Shown: positions 41,882 through 50,544 of the stretch, in pieces
Layout: each line of letters starts with the position of its first letter
How positions within the stretch are numbered: the stretch's first letter is position 1
From: JAUIJL01 sp965366625
GTDB lineage: Bacteria; Acidobacteriota; Thermoanaerobaculia; Multivoradales; J023
Direction of reading: 5' to 3'
Assembly (NCBI GenBank): GCA_965366625.1
Contig: CBDUGP010000039.1
Coordinates: forward strand, 6,511-70,510
Length of the DNA: 64,000 nucleotides
Program-made: the position numbers and the translations under genes
Notes under the pieces: model-generated
What the model was told of the DNA's origin: nothing
The model's input: only the letters and a program-made list of their open reading frames with translations
The model's database searches: none

Positions 41882-43789
41882 ATGGCGGACGGCGGGATCG
41901 TTCAATTCGTGACGCTCGATTGGATCTGGACCGGTTTGTTCATCGGTCTGATGATTCTATGCGGGGTCGTCTTCTACCGTCTCGGCAAACGTAGCGAGTC
42001 GGATTTCTTCCTCGCCGGTCGGGGTCTGCCCTGGTGGTTGCCGGCCACTTCGGTCTACGCGACCCACACGGCCACGGATACGCCGATGTGGATCGCCGGC
42101 ACCATTTACCGCTGGGGTTTACGCGGCATCTGGTATCCGTTCTTCAGCGCTTGGTGCGCGATCTCGCCCTTTGTTTCTACCCGCATCTTCCGGCGCAGCT
42201 TGGCCATGAGCCAAGCGGAGCATCAGAACCTGCGCTTCTCGGGGCTCGGCGCCGAGCTTTTGCGCGGCTGGATGGCCGGTTGGCAGACGTTCATGAATAT
42301 GTTCGTGGTCGCTTGGGTGTCGGCGGCCATGGGCAAGATCTGCACCTACCTTTTTGCTTGGCCGAGTTGGTTGGGCATCGTGTTTTTCACCTCCATCTGT
42401 GCGGTCTATGTGCTTTCCGCCGGGTATTGGGGGGTGGTGATGGCCGACTTTCAACAGGGCTTGATCAGCTTCGCGGTGATCACCCTGGTTTCCCTGTGGG
42501 GCATCCACGAGGCCGGAGGTGCGGTGGCGATTGTCGATAAGCTGTCGGCTTTGGGCGAGGGCTGGCGCGCGGATCCCTTCCACTTCGACGCCTTTTGGGG
42601 CTTGGACGGCAGTAAATTCTACGCCCTCGACGTGATCACCCTGATGGTGATGGCTATTTTCGGTGGTCTGGGCATGGGCAATTTCATCGATTGGTATCCG
42701 GAAGCCCAGCGTATTCAAAGCGCCAAAAGCGTGCGCGACGCCGCCTATTCCATTTGGGCCGGCGGTTTGGCGGCGATCTTCCGCAACTCCTTCTGGGCGG
42801 TTTCGATCCTTGCCTTTTTCGTGCTCTTCCCGGGCATCGAGGACCCAGCAGTCTACGAATTCGGTTGGTTCCGGCTGGGTTTCGACTACATGCCGGCGGG
42901 CCTGATCGGCATGTTGTTCGCCGCCATCATCGCCATCCACCTTTCGACTATTTCGACCCACCTCAATCTCGGCGCGCTCTACGCCACCCGCGACCTTTAC
43001 CACCACTACGTGAATCCCGAGGCGAGCGAAACCAAGTTGGTGAAGGTCGGCCGGATCTCCACCTTCCTGCTGTTGATCGGCAGCTTCGTATTGGGTTTGT
43101 CCATGGAGTCGATCACCGCTTGGCTGATTTTCGCCCTCTGGCTGCAAGCGGCCGGCATTTGGTTGCCGTCGATTTTGCAAGTGCTCTGGTGGCGGTTCAA
43201 CTCCTGGGCTTTCCTCTCGAGCTGGATCGCCAATCTGGTGATGAGCTGGATGGTGGTTTTCGTCCTGCCCGCCTTGGGGGTGTTGCCGGCCTTGCCCGAT
43301 TGGGTGAATTTCTGGCTCCTGGCGGTGTTGGTGAGCCTGGTTTATCTGCCGATTTGCTTCCTCACCAAACCGGACGACATGGATCACCTGGTGCGTTATT
43401 ACGTGCAGGCTCGGCCCGCCGGCTTTTGGGGGCCGGTGCGTGCGGAGGCGATCCGTCGAGGTTTGATGGTGGAAAGCAAGACCCATAAGGAGCACGGGCT
43501 CTTTCACCAGGATTGGACCCCCGAGGACGCCGATGAATGGACCCGCCACGATTGGATCGCGGCCGGGCTTTCCGCCTTCTGTTACCTCTTTGTCGCCCTC
43601 GGCGTGGCGGGCACCCTTTTGCTGCGGCCTTGGGGTTTTGTTTGCCTGGCTTTGGGGGTGTTGTGCGGTGGAGTGATGTTCTTGGTGATCGATCCCAAGA
43701 TGAAAGCCATGTCGGTGGCCTTCGAGGGCCAACAAGAGAAATACCTCGAGCACGTGAACCAAACCACTCGCTGGGAGACCGAGCCATGA
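41882..43789 (+). CDS. Sodium:solute symporter family transporter
   Basis: The 635-residue protein fits the SSS family: FFLAGRGLPWWLPATSVYAT in helix 1, AGYWGVVMADFQQGLISFAV, and NFIDWYPEAQRIQSAKSVRD. About 13 to 15 transmembrane helices are visible. The long C-terminal part (DWTPEDADEWTRHDWIAAGL) adds cytoplasmic loop and extra helices beyond the usual 500-550 residues. It should take up an organic solute with Na+. The downstream glycoside hydrolase suggests a sugar or glycoside. The TGA overlaps the next ATG (ATGA), so the operon is translationally coupled. Confidence 0.9.
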   Translation: MADGGIVQFVTLDWIWTGLFIGLMILCGVVFYRLGKRSESDFFLAGRGLPWWLPATSVYATHTATDTPMWIAGTIYRWGLRGIWYPFFSAWCAISPFVSTRIFRRSLAMSQAEHQNLRFSGLGAELLRGWMAGWQTFMNMFVVAWVSAAMGKICTYLFAWPSWLGIVFFTSICAVYVLSAGYWGVVMADFQQGLISFAVITLVSLWGIHEAGGAVAIVDKLSALGEGWRADPFHFDAFWGLDGSKFYALDVITLMVMAIFGGLGMGNFIDWYPEAQRIQSAKSVRDAAYSIWAGGLAAIFRNSFWAVSILAFFVLFPGIEDPAVYEFGWFRLGFDYMPAGLIGMLFAAIIAIHLSTISTHLNLGALYATRDLYHHYVNPEASETKLVKVGRISTFLLLIGSFVLGLSMESITAWLIFALWLQAAGIWLPSILQVLWWRFNSWAFLSSWIANLVMSWMVVFVLPALGVLPALPDWVNFWLLAVLVSLVYLPICFLTKPDDMDHLVRYYVQARPAGFWGPVRAEAIRRGLMVESKTHKEHGLFHQDWTPEDADEWTRHDWIAAGLSAFCYLFVALGVAGTLLLRPWGFVCLALGVLCGGVMFLVIDPKMKAMSVAFEGQQEKYLEHVNQTTRWETEP

Positions 43790-44274
43790 TCGACGAAGCG
43801 ATCGGAAAAATTCTGGGCATGGCCATGGCCTACGGCGTCAGCTCCATGGGCCTCTTCCTGGCTTACGCCAACTATCGGAAACGGATCCTGAAAGCCGACA
43901 AGATCATGACCCCAACCGCGTGGATGGTGGTGGGAGTCACCTTTTTGGCGGTGGTCGGCGCGGTGTTGGTGGTGGCCCAATTGGCCCAGGCACCCGCGCC
44001 GGCTGACGCGGAGCAGGTGGTCGAGGCTGCGGCTGAGCAGCCCATCGCTGAGCATGGCGCTGAGTCGGTCGCTGAACCGGTTGCTGAACCGGTCGTGGAG
44101 TCGATTGCCGCGGCGGTCGACGAAACAGCAGCCGGCGACACGGCTGGGGCCGAGCCCCAAGTACCCCGAGACGAATGGCCGTGGGTCGGAATCGTGGTTC
44201 CAGCGACTATTTTTCTCTTGGCCACCTGGCTGACCGCCGGTTTGCACCGAAGATTCAGCCATGGCGATTCGTGA
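43786..44274 (+). CDS. Small two-helix membrane protein of the symporter operon
   Basis: The 162-residue protein has a membrane-associated helix near residues 8-27 (LGMAMAYGVSSMGLFLAYA), a second helix (TAWMVVGVTFLAVVGAVLVV) and a third near the C-terminus (WVGIVVPATIFLLATWLTAG). Between them lies a 60-residue Ala/Glu/Val/Pro linker with a 12-bp in-frame repeat (VAEPVAEPVVES). It overlaps the symporter by 4 bp and the hydrolase by 14 bp. It probably acts as an accessory of the transporter. I recognise no family. Confidence 0.7.
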   Translation: MIDEAIGKILGMAMAYGVSSMGLFLAYANYRKRILKADKIMTPTAWMVVGVTFLAVVGAVLVVAQLAQAPAPADAEQVVEAAAEQPIAEHGAESVAEPVAEPVVESIAAAVDETAAGDTAGAEPQVPRDEWPWVGIVVPATIFLLATWLTAGLHRRFSHGDS

Positions 44275-47200
44275 TCCGAGGTCGGGTTTGGCCGTGTCGG
44301 CCCTTTGCGGCTGGCTGGTGTTGGCCGCGGGTCTTTCGGGGCAGATCTACGAGGCCGACAGCCCGGATTTCGACCGCCGAGATCCGGAGCGTACCCCGCG
44401 GGTGGCCCTCTTCCGCGCCGACGGTTTTCCCACCGTGGATGCGGACGAGGTGTCGGACGAGGACCTCGAATCGGCCCTCTCCGGCCTCGATGTGGAATGG
44501 CTCGACTCGGTGGCCTCGCTCAATGAGCGGCTGCGAATTCGACATCACGACCTGCTGGTGCTTGCTTACGGCAGTGCTTTCCCGCTCGACGCTTGGCAGG
44601 CCCTACGGTCCTTTGTCGAGCGCGGGGGCAGCTTGGTGGTTTTGGGCGGAGCTCCCTTCCACCAGCCGGTTCTGTATGAGCAGGGAGAATGGCGTTTAGG
44701 CACCCGTCAACCGACCTTCGCCGAACCCTTCTTGATCGCTCCGGCGGAGCGGTGGGCCGGGTCGACCACCGGGCACAGTCTGAAGGCCATGCCCGAGGTG
44801 CAGGGCCCCGGCTTGGACCTGCTGCGGTCGACCTTGGGCTCTGCGTCGGGCTCCACGTCGGGCTCGACGGAGAGGTCCGCGAAAAACACAGAGTCTGGCT
44901 CCAAGGTTTGGCATTTGACGGTGCGTTTGGCCCGTCACAAGGATCTGCCGAGCGATGACGGTTCGGAAGGGCATCGCGACGGCATCCTGCGGCCCTTGGC
45001 CCATTGGGTCGATCAGGACGGTCTAGCTCGGGCTTGTCCTTTGTTGGAAATCGATCGTCTGCGGGGCCGGGATGCCGGCGCCCGTTGGGTCTTTGCGCCC
45101 ACGGACGCGCCGCTCAATCCCGAGCTGATCCGTTGGATGGTGGATCGTGCTTTGGACGGGGCGGCGGAGCTGGATGCGCGGCCGATATACGCCAGTCTGG
45201 AGCCCTCCGAAGCCGCGCGAATTCGGGTCGCCGTGCGGCGGCCGCTGGTGCGACGAGGAGATCCGCTGCCCGAGGTCGCCCATGTGGTGGTGCGCAAAGA
45301 GGGTGGGGCCGACGAGAAACGTTTGACCGTCGAGCTGACGGGCACCGCCCAAAGCCGCTACGGCATCGCGACGATCGAGCTCTCGGGAGAGCTGTCGGCG
45401 GGCCCGGGATTCTATGAGGTCGAGGTCCAGGTGCCCGACACCCCTTGGATCCACGGGCCGGTGAGGACCGGTTTTTGGCAGCGGGATTCTGAGCTTTTGA
45501 CCGGCGGTCCCAAGGTCACCGTATCCAGGGATTGGCTGCGGGTGGACGGCGAGGTGATGCCCGTGATCGGCACCACCTACATGGCGTCGGACGTGCATCG
45601 AAAGTTTCTCTTCGAGCCCAACCCGTGGATTTTCGAACAAGATTTCGCCCAGATGGCAGAACTCGGCGTCAATTTCGTGCGCACCGGTCTGTGGACCGGC
45701 CATTCCCGGGTGATGCTCAACGCCGGGGCGATCGACGAGGCGTTTCTGCGGGCCCTCGACGCCTACGTGCACAGTGCCGCGCGTCACGGCATCGTGGTCA
45801 ATTTCACGTTTTTCGCCTTCCTGCCGCCGGCCTTCGGCGGTAGCCATGCCTATCTGGACCCTCGGGCCTTGGAAGGGCAGCGGGAGCTGCTCACATTGGT
45901 GGCGCGGCGATATCGCGGCGTCGGTTGGGTCCATTGGGATTTGATCAACGAGCCGTCCTACGCGCCGCCCGAAGGTTTGTGGCGCAATCAACCGATTTGG
46001 GATGCCTACGAAAAGCAGGCTTGGATCGAATGGGTGGGCCAGCGTCACGGCCAAGCGCAAGGCCAAGACGAGGACCCAGGCCAAGACCAAGGGCCCGGAC
46101 TCTCCCGTCTGCGGGACCGTTGGCGCGACGCCTCACCCTATCCGTTGCAGCAGCCCACGGGCGACGACATGGCCTACGGCATGATCCGTGGGCAACGGCA
46201 TCCCCGCAAGGCCGGGGATTTCGTCCGCTTCAGCAACCACGTGGTCACCGAATGGGCGCGTTATCTGCGCTCCGTGCTGCGGGAGGCCGGCGGTGACGTG
46301 CTCGTGACCTTGGGGCAGGACGAAGGCGGCACCCTCACCCGTCCTTCCCAACAGCTGCACGCCGAGGCCGTGGATTACACCGGTGTGCATCCGTGGTGGC
46401 AGAACGACGATTTGCTGGCCACAGGGTTACAGGCCAAGGTGCCCGAAAAGCCGAGCCTCTTTCAGGAAACCGGTTTGATGCGGCTCGAAGGGCTCGACGG
46501 TTGGCCGTGGCGGTCACCGGAGCTGGCGGCGAGGGTGCTCGAACGAAAATTCGCCTACGCCTTCGCGTCCCGCGGCGCGGGCTTGATCGAGTGGGCGTGG
46601 AATATCAATCCCTACCAGCCCAAAGACATGGAGCCGGTGATCGGATTCTGGCGTCCGGACGGCACGGCGAAACCGGAGCTCGACGTTTTCCGCGAGTTTG
46701 CGGAGTTTTTCAGCGCGGTAGCGCCGTGGTTGGACGATTTCGAGCCGGATCCGGTGGTCGTGGTGATCCCTCACTCGCGGTTGTTCATGGCCCGCCCCGG
46801 GGCGACGGACGGTTTCAAACGGGTGGTGCGTTTGCTCGCCGATCGATTCGCCGTGGTGCCGTCGGCATTGTCGGAGCTGCGGCTGAGTCCGGAGCGCTTA
46901 GGATCCGCCGCCTTGGTCATCCTGCCGTCGCCCGAGGTGCTGGAGCCGTCGGCGGCTGAAGCCCTAACGGCCGCCGGGGAGCACGGCACCAAAACCTTGT
47001 TGATCGGCCCTTTGACCAGTGATGCCCTGGGCGAGGTTGGCCCGGAGCTTTCGACGCTGCTCCGGGGAAGCGGCAACCCAATGGGGCAACGGGCCACGGT
47101 CGACAGCGGGCGGCCGGTTCGACTGCGGGAGCCGACCCCATGGGGAAACGGTTGGGCGACCTTCGATCGCAACCTGCGGGAGAGCTTAGCGCGCAGCTCG

Positions 47201-47560
47201 AAAGAAGAGCCGGTGCGCTTCGAGGGTCCGTTTTGGCACGAGCCCTTGCCCCTCGACCACGCCCGTGAGGACGAACCGTTGGTGGACCTGCTCGCCTCGG
47301 CCCTCGATGCTGCGGGCATTTCGGCCCAGCGGAGCGACGTGCCCATAGCCACTCGTCTGCTCTACGGTCCGAAATCGATTTTGGTGGTGTTGGTGAACGA
47401 AACCGGCGTGGAGATTGAGCGGTCCTTGAAACTCGGCGGCCGACGGATCTCGATCCCGGTCGCCGCCGAACGGTCTCGGCTCTTGCTCTTCGAACGTCCG
47501 AGCGGCCGATTGATCGCGTCCACGCCCGGCAAACCGGTTGAGACAAAGCCTACGGATTAG
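44261..47560 (+). CDS. Secreted multidomain glycoside hydrolase (GH5/GH42-like core)
   Basis: The 1099-residue protein has a signal peptide (LVLAAGLSGQIYEA). Residues 40-320 include a Rossmann-like/ThuA-like part (VALFRADGFPTVDADEV, FVERGGSLVVLGGAPF). The core from about 420 to 800 is a TIM barrel of clan GH-A: GTTYMASDVHRKFLFEPNPW, LGVNFVRTGLWTGH, acid/base E564 in LINEPSY, and probable nucleophile E736 in SLFQETG. A beta-galactosidase trimerisation-like domain follows (VVIPHSRLFMARP...LVILPSPEVLEP). Gly/Ser/Thr (44840-44875) and Gln/Gly/Asp (46049-46100) linkers contain short repeats. The operon order suggests that the released sugar is imported by the upstream symporter. Convergent with the next gene; stop codons overlap by 4 bp. 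Confidence 0.8.
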   Translation: MAIRDPRSGLAVSALCGWLVLAAGLSGQIYEADSPDFDRRDPERTPRVALFRADGFPTVDADEVSDEDLESALSGLDVEWLDSVASLNERLRIRHHDLLVLAYGSAFPLDAWQALRSFVERGGSLVVLGGAPFHQPVLYEQGEWRLGTRQPTFAEPFLIAPAERWAGSTTGHSLKAMPEVQGPGLDLLRSTLGSASGSTSGSTERSAKNTESGSKVWHLTVRLARHKDLPSDDGSEGHRDGILRPLAHWVDQDGLARACPLLEIDRLRGRDAGARWVFAPTDAPLNPELIRWMVDRALDGAAELDARPIYASLEPSEAARIRVAVRRPLVRRGDPLPEVAHVVVRKEGGADEKRLTVELTGTAQSRYGIATIELSGELSAGPGFYEVEVQVPDTPWIHGPVRTGFWQRDSELLTGGPKVTVSRDWLRVDGEVMPVIGTTYMASDVHRKFLFEPNPWIFEQDFAQMAELGVNFVRTGLWTGHSRVMLNAGAIDEAFLRALDAYVHSAARHGIVVNFTFFAFLPPAFGGSHAYLDPRALEGQRELLTLVARRYRGVGWVHWDLINEPSYAPPEGLWRNQPIWDAYEKQAWIEWVGQRHGQAQGQDEDPGQDQGPGLSRLRDRWRDASPYPLQQPTGDDMAYGMIRGQRHPRKAGDFVRFSNHVVTEWARYLRSVLREAGGDVLVTLGQDEGGTLTRPSQQLHAEAVDYTGVHPWWQNDDLLATGLQAKVPEKPSLFQETGLMRLEGLDGWPWRSPELAARVLERKFAYAFASRGAGLIEWAWNINPYQPKDMEPVIGFWRPDGTAKPELDVFREFAEFFSAVAPWLDDFEPDPVVVVIPHSRLFMARPGATDGFKRVVRLLADRFAVVPSALSELRLSPERLGSAALVILPSPEVLEPSAAEALTAAGEHGTKTLLIGPLTSDALGEVGPELSTLLRGSGNPMGQRATVDSGRPVRLREPTPWGNGWATFDRNLRESLARSSKEEPVRFEGPFWHEPLPLDHAREDEPLVDLLASALDAAGISAQRSDVPIATRLLYGPKSILVVLVNETGVEIERSLKLGGRRISIPVAAERSRLLLFERPSGRLIASTPGKPVETKPTD

Positions 47561-48363
47561 GCTTGGGCGAAGAAGGCGCCTGCGGTCCACCAATAGGCGA
47601 AAAGCACCACTCCCATGCCCGAGATGGCGCCGCCGAGGAAAATGAGCGCGTAAACGACGATCGTTTTCATCAGTGTTCGACCTTTGGGCTCGCCGTAGAG
47701 CTGGGAGGTGAAGGCCAGCAGAACCAAGAAACCAAGGGTTCTGACGAACATAAATCCCCAAGGCTGCGAAAAGACACCCAAGGCGGCGGCCATGGCCAAC
47801 ACAAACATGTAATGGCCCGAGAAGAACAGCAGGGCGACATAAGTTTCTGCGAAGTTGAAACCCGAGCTGCGAAAGCAGCGTCGCATGACGACGGCGACCG
47901 GAACCATATAAACGAAGATGAGATAACCCACTAATCCGAGCACCAGACGCATGCTGGCTAGAGCTCGCGGGTCTTGGTCTTGAAATTGGACGGGGCGGAC
48001 GTCGACCCCCAGCACCGTGATCGTCAGGGCATAAACCGTCGCTGCCAGAAAAGCGTATTTGGCTGGATTCAAATAGCTGTCGCGGTCCCCGGCGATGTAT
48101 CGACGGATGGCAAAACCCGGCTTGCGGGTCAGGTCGAAGAGGGTCTTGCCGAGAACCGAGTCGAGGGAGAAAACGTGTTGGGCCAGGTCCTTCAAAGGCC
48201 GAGCGACGGTCAAGCGCTCGGCCCGTTTCTGGCCACAGTGGGCGCAATAGGGGGTGATCATGGGCGCGCTGCAACGACCGCAGATATTCAAATTCGGTTG
48301 CCAGGGGCCAGACGCCGTCTCGATATCGGAGTGATCTTCCACCAGCCGCCCACCTTTCCGCAT
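47557..48363 (-). CDS. DUF3667 family zinc-ribbon membrane protein
   Basis: The 268-residue protein starts with a zinc ribbon (ICGRCSAPMITPYCAHCGQK) and continues with the conserved block LTRKPGFAIRRYIAGDRDSY, LNPAKYAFL of DUF3667. Four to five transmembrane helices follow. The family is widespread in Bacteroidota and Acidobacteriota; its role is unknown. Convergent with the glycoside hydrolase, with a 4-bp overlap of stops. Confidence 0.88.
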   Translation of the reverse strand: MRKGGRLVEDHSDIETASGPWQPNLNICGRCSAPMITPYCAHCGQKRAERLTVARPLKDLAQHVFSLDSVLGKTLFDLTRKPGFAIRRYIAGDRDSYLNPAKYAFLAATVYALTITVLGVDVRPVQFQDQDPRALASMRLVLGLVGYLIFVYMVPVAVVMRRCFRSSGFNFAETYVALLFFSGHYMFVLAMAAALGVFSQPWGFMFVRTLGFLVLLAFTSQLYGEPKGRTLMKTIVVYALIFLGGAISGMGVVLFAYWWTAGAFFAQA

Positions 48364-48502
48364 TTAGGTTAGTGACTGGCATGATACTTCGTGTGGTGGT
48401 TGATTATTCGCCCTTCGATTCTCGTCGGCTTTTGATCGCAGGAATCGGATAGCGCCGCTGGGGAACCGGCCTAGAAATGACCGGCACCTGGAAATGTTGC
48501 AC

Positions 48503-50371
48503 CTAGAAATGTTCGGCCGCGCGGGAGTCCGTGTCGGTCGGATCCGGTGGGTCGAAGACCGACAGCCAACAGGCCAAGACCTCGGCGAGATCCGACTCGC
48601 GGATGGGTTTGGTCACGTAGTCGTCCATGCCGGCGGCCAGGCAGCGCTCTCGGTCGCCTTTCATGGCTTGGGCGGTGAGCGCGACGATCGGTACTCGATG
48701 GTCGGATTCCCTCGCCCGGATCTTGCGCGCGGTTTCGAAACCGTCGAGGCCGGGCATGTGGCAGTCGAGAAAAACTAGGTCGTAATGCTCCCGTTCGAGG
48801 GCTTCCAATACTTCGAATCCGTCGCAGACCGCATCCGCTGTCAGCCCGAGGGCTTCGAGTTCGGCCTGGGTCAACATGCGATTGATTTCATTGTCGTCGG
48901 CAACCAGGATGCGGGCGCTGTGGGCCGGCGGACGCAGGGGAATGGGCATGGAGCCCGTGCGTGGCTCCTTCAGCGCTTCGGTGGCCTCGAGGGGAACCTC
49001 CACCGTGAATTCGCTGCCCACCCCCAGCTCGCTCTTAACGGCCAAGGTACCGCCCATGCTGTGAGTGATGTGCCTGGAGATGCTCAAACCGAGCCCGGTG
49101 CCGCCGAATCTACGGGAGGTCGTGGAATCGGCTTGGGAGAAGGGATTGAATAAATTCTTACAGCCCTGCTCGCTAATGCCGATGCCGGTGTCGGCCACTC
49201 GAAATCTAATGACGGAATCGCCGCGGGATTTGCCGACGGATTCCACGTGCAAATCGATCTGGCCCGTGCGAGTGAATTTGATCGCATTGCCGAGCAGATT
49301 GAGCAGCACCTGGCGCAAGCGGGAAACGTCACCGACCACCCAATCTGGCAGATCATCGCTGCGCCGGCAGCGGAGGGGAAGGCCTTTTTCTTGGGCCTGG
49401 GGCTCGGTCAGAGCCACGGTATGGTCAAGCAAGTGGTTGAGAGAGAAGGGTTGCGGGTCGATTTCGAGTTTGCCGGCTTCGACCTTTGAGAGGTCCAAGA
49501 TGCTGTCGATCAGCTGTAGCAGGTTTTCCGCGGAAGAGCCCACGATTCGGGCATATCGTTTGGCTTCCTTGCCCAAGCTCGTCCGCAGCTGGAGCCGATT
49601 GACGCCGATGATGGCGTTCATCGGCGTCCTGATCTCATGACTCATATTGGCCAAGAATTGGCTCTTCGCTACATTGGCTTGCTCAGCCCTTAGTTTCTGT
49701 TCTTCGAGGGCGCGGGATTGTTCGTGCAGCTCCGAAAGCAAGGAGCGGGAAAGTCGAATGGCATGGTGGGTTTGGTCCCGGTAGCGGGTGGCGGATTTTG
49801 CGACGCCCAACATGTAGAGGCAGAACGCGACGATGAAGCTCGTTTTCAAAGCCACGGTGGACCACGAGACGTCGTGTCCGGCCAGGAGCTGAAGAACGGT
49901 CATCAAGCCGAGGTAGAGGACCACCGACCAGGTGCCGAAGAAGAGGGTACGGCGAACGCCCGTCGGCGATTGGTCGGCCGGCCGGACCATTAAATAGAAA
50001 AACAACAAGCTACGGTCCGCGCCGGTGGCGTAAATGATCAAGATGGCGACGAGCCCATCGGCGGCGAAGAAGAAATCGCCGAGATTGAAGCTCTGGATTC
50101 GGTCGTAGGCCTGAATCAGGATCAGCCAGCTGGCACCCAGGTAGATGATAGTCGCGACGGAAACCCAAACCAGCGGAGACCAAAGTGTCGGATCGTCGAG
50201 CACGATGGAGTTGTGGGCCCAGGCGATGGCGAGAAAGAGCAGCACGCCAATGGTGCGCAAGGGTGGCACCTTGGAAACGTGAAAGCGGCGCAACCGACGC
50301 TGTTGGTTGAGCTCGGTTTCCTCGGGATCGATGATGAAATCGATGTCGGGTCCGGAAAGATTTCGGCTCAA
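48503..50371 (-). CDS. Membrane hybrid histidine kinase with receiver domain
   Basis: The 622-residue protein has six predicted transmembrane helices in the first 190 residues (IGVLLFLAIAWAH, LILIQAYDRIQ, LVAILIIYATGADRSLLFFY and others) and no extracytoplasmic sensor domain of note. Next come a HisKA domain (FLANMSHEIRTPMNAIIG), an HATPase domain (LNLLGNAIKF, VADTGIGI, GTGLGLSISRHI) and a C-terminal receiver (DLVFLDCHMPGLDGFET). It probably phosphorelays to an unlinked HPt or regulator. It lies 173 bp downstream of the TPR-CHAT gene on the same strand and could be cotranscribed with it. Confidence 0.92.
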   Translation of the reverse strand: MSRNLSGPDIDFIIDPEETELNQQRRLRRFHVSKVPPLRTIGVLLFLAIAWAHNSIVLDDPTLWSPLVWVSVATIIYLGASWLILIQAYDRIQSFNLGDFFFAADGLVAILIIYATGADRSLLFFYLMVRPADQSPTGVRRTLFFGTWSVVLYLGLMTVLQLLAGHDVSWSTVALKTSFIVAFCLYMLGVAKSATRYRDQTHHAIRLSRSLLSELHEQSRALEEQKLRAEQANVAKSQFLANMSHEIRTPMNAIIGVNRLQLRTSLGKEAKRYARIVGSSAENLLQLIDSILDLSKVEAGKLEIDPQPFSLNHLLDHTVALTEPQAQEKGLPLRCRRSDDLPDWVVGDVSRLRQVLLNLLGNAIKFTRTGQIDLHVESVGKSRGDSVIRFRVADTGIGISEQGCKNLFNPFSQADSTTSRRFGGTGLGLSISRHITHSMGGTLAVKSELGVGSEFTVEVPLEATEALKEPRTGSMPIPLRPPAHSARILVADDNEINRMLTQAELEALGLTADAVCDGFEVLEALEREHYDLVFLDCHMPGLDGFETARKIRARESDHRVPIVALTAQAMKGDRERCLAAGMDDYVTKPIRESDLAEVLACWLSVFDPPDPTDTDSRAAEHF

Positions 50372-50544
50372 GCGAGTCCTCGCAAAGGATGAGGTCGGAT
50401 GACCGACGCTCAGGAAATTTATTAGCAGCAGGAGGGGGCGAGGCTGCTTTGAGAGCCTGGAGGCCAGTAGGAAGGCCGAAAGTTAACAGCTCGTCGAGCG
50501 AGACGCTAGGGAAGAGCAGTACAAGCCTTCAAACCGAGAGGCTT

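Noticed and set aside
41468..41905. A 145-codon minus-strand gene between the exported protein and the symporter
   Set aside because: It overlaps the symporter start, has no ribosome-binding site and has no recognisable domain.
42119..43762. A 547-codon minus-strand frame opposite the symporter
   Set aside because: Its product is a run of His/Gln/Gly/Asp with no fold; the plus strand encodes a clear transporter.
47186..48382. A 398-codon minus-strand frame across the hydrolase end and the DUF3667 gene
   Set aside because: The DUF3667 gene in the neighbouring frame has conserved motifs; this frame has none and overlaps two supported genes.
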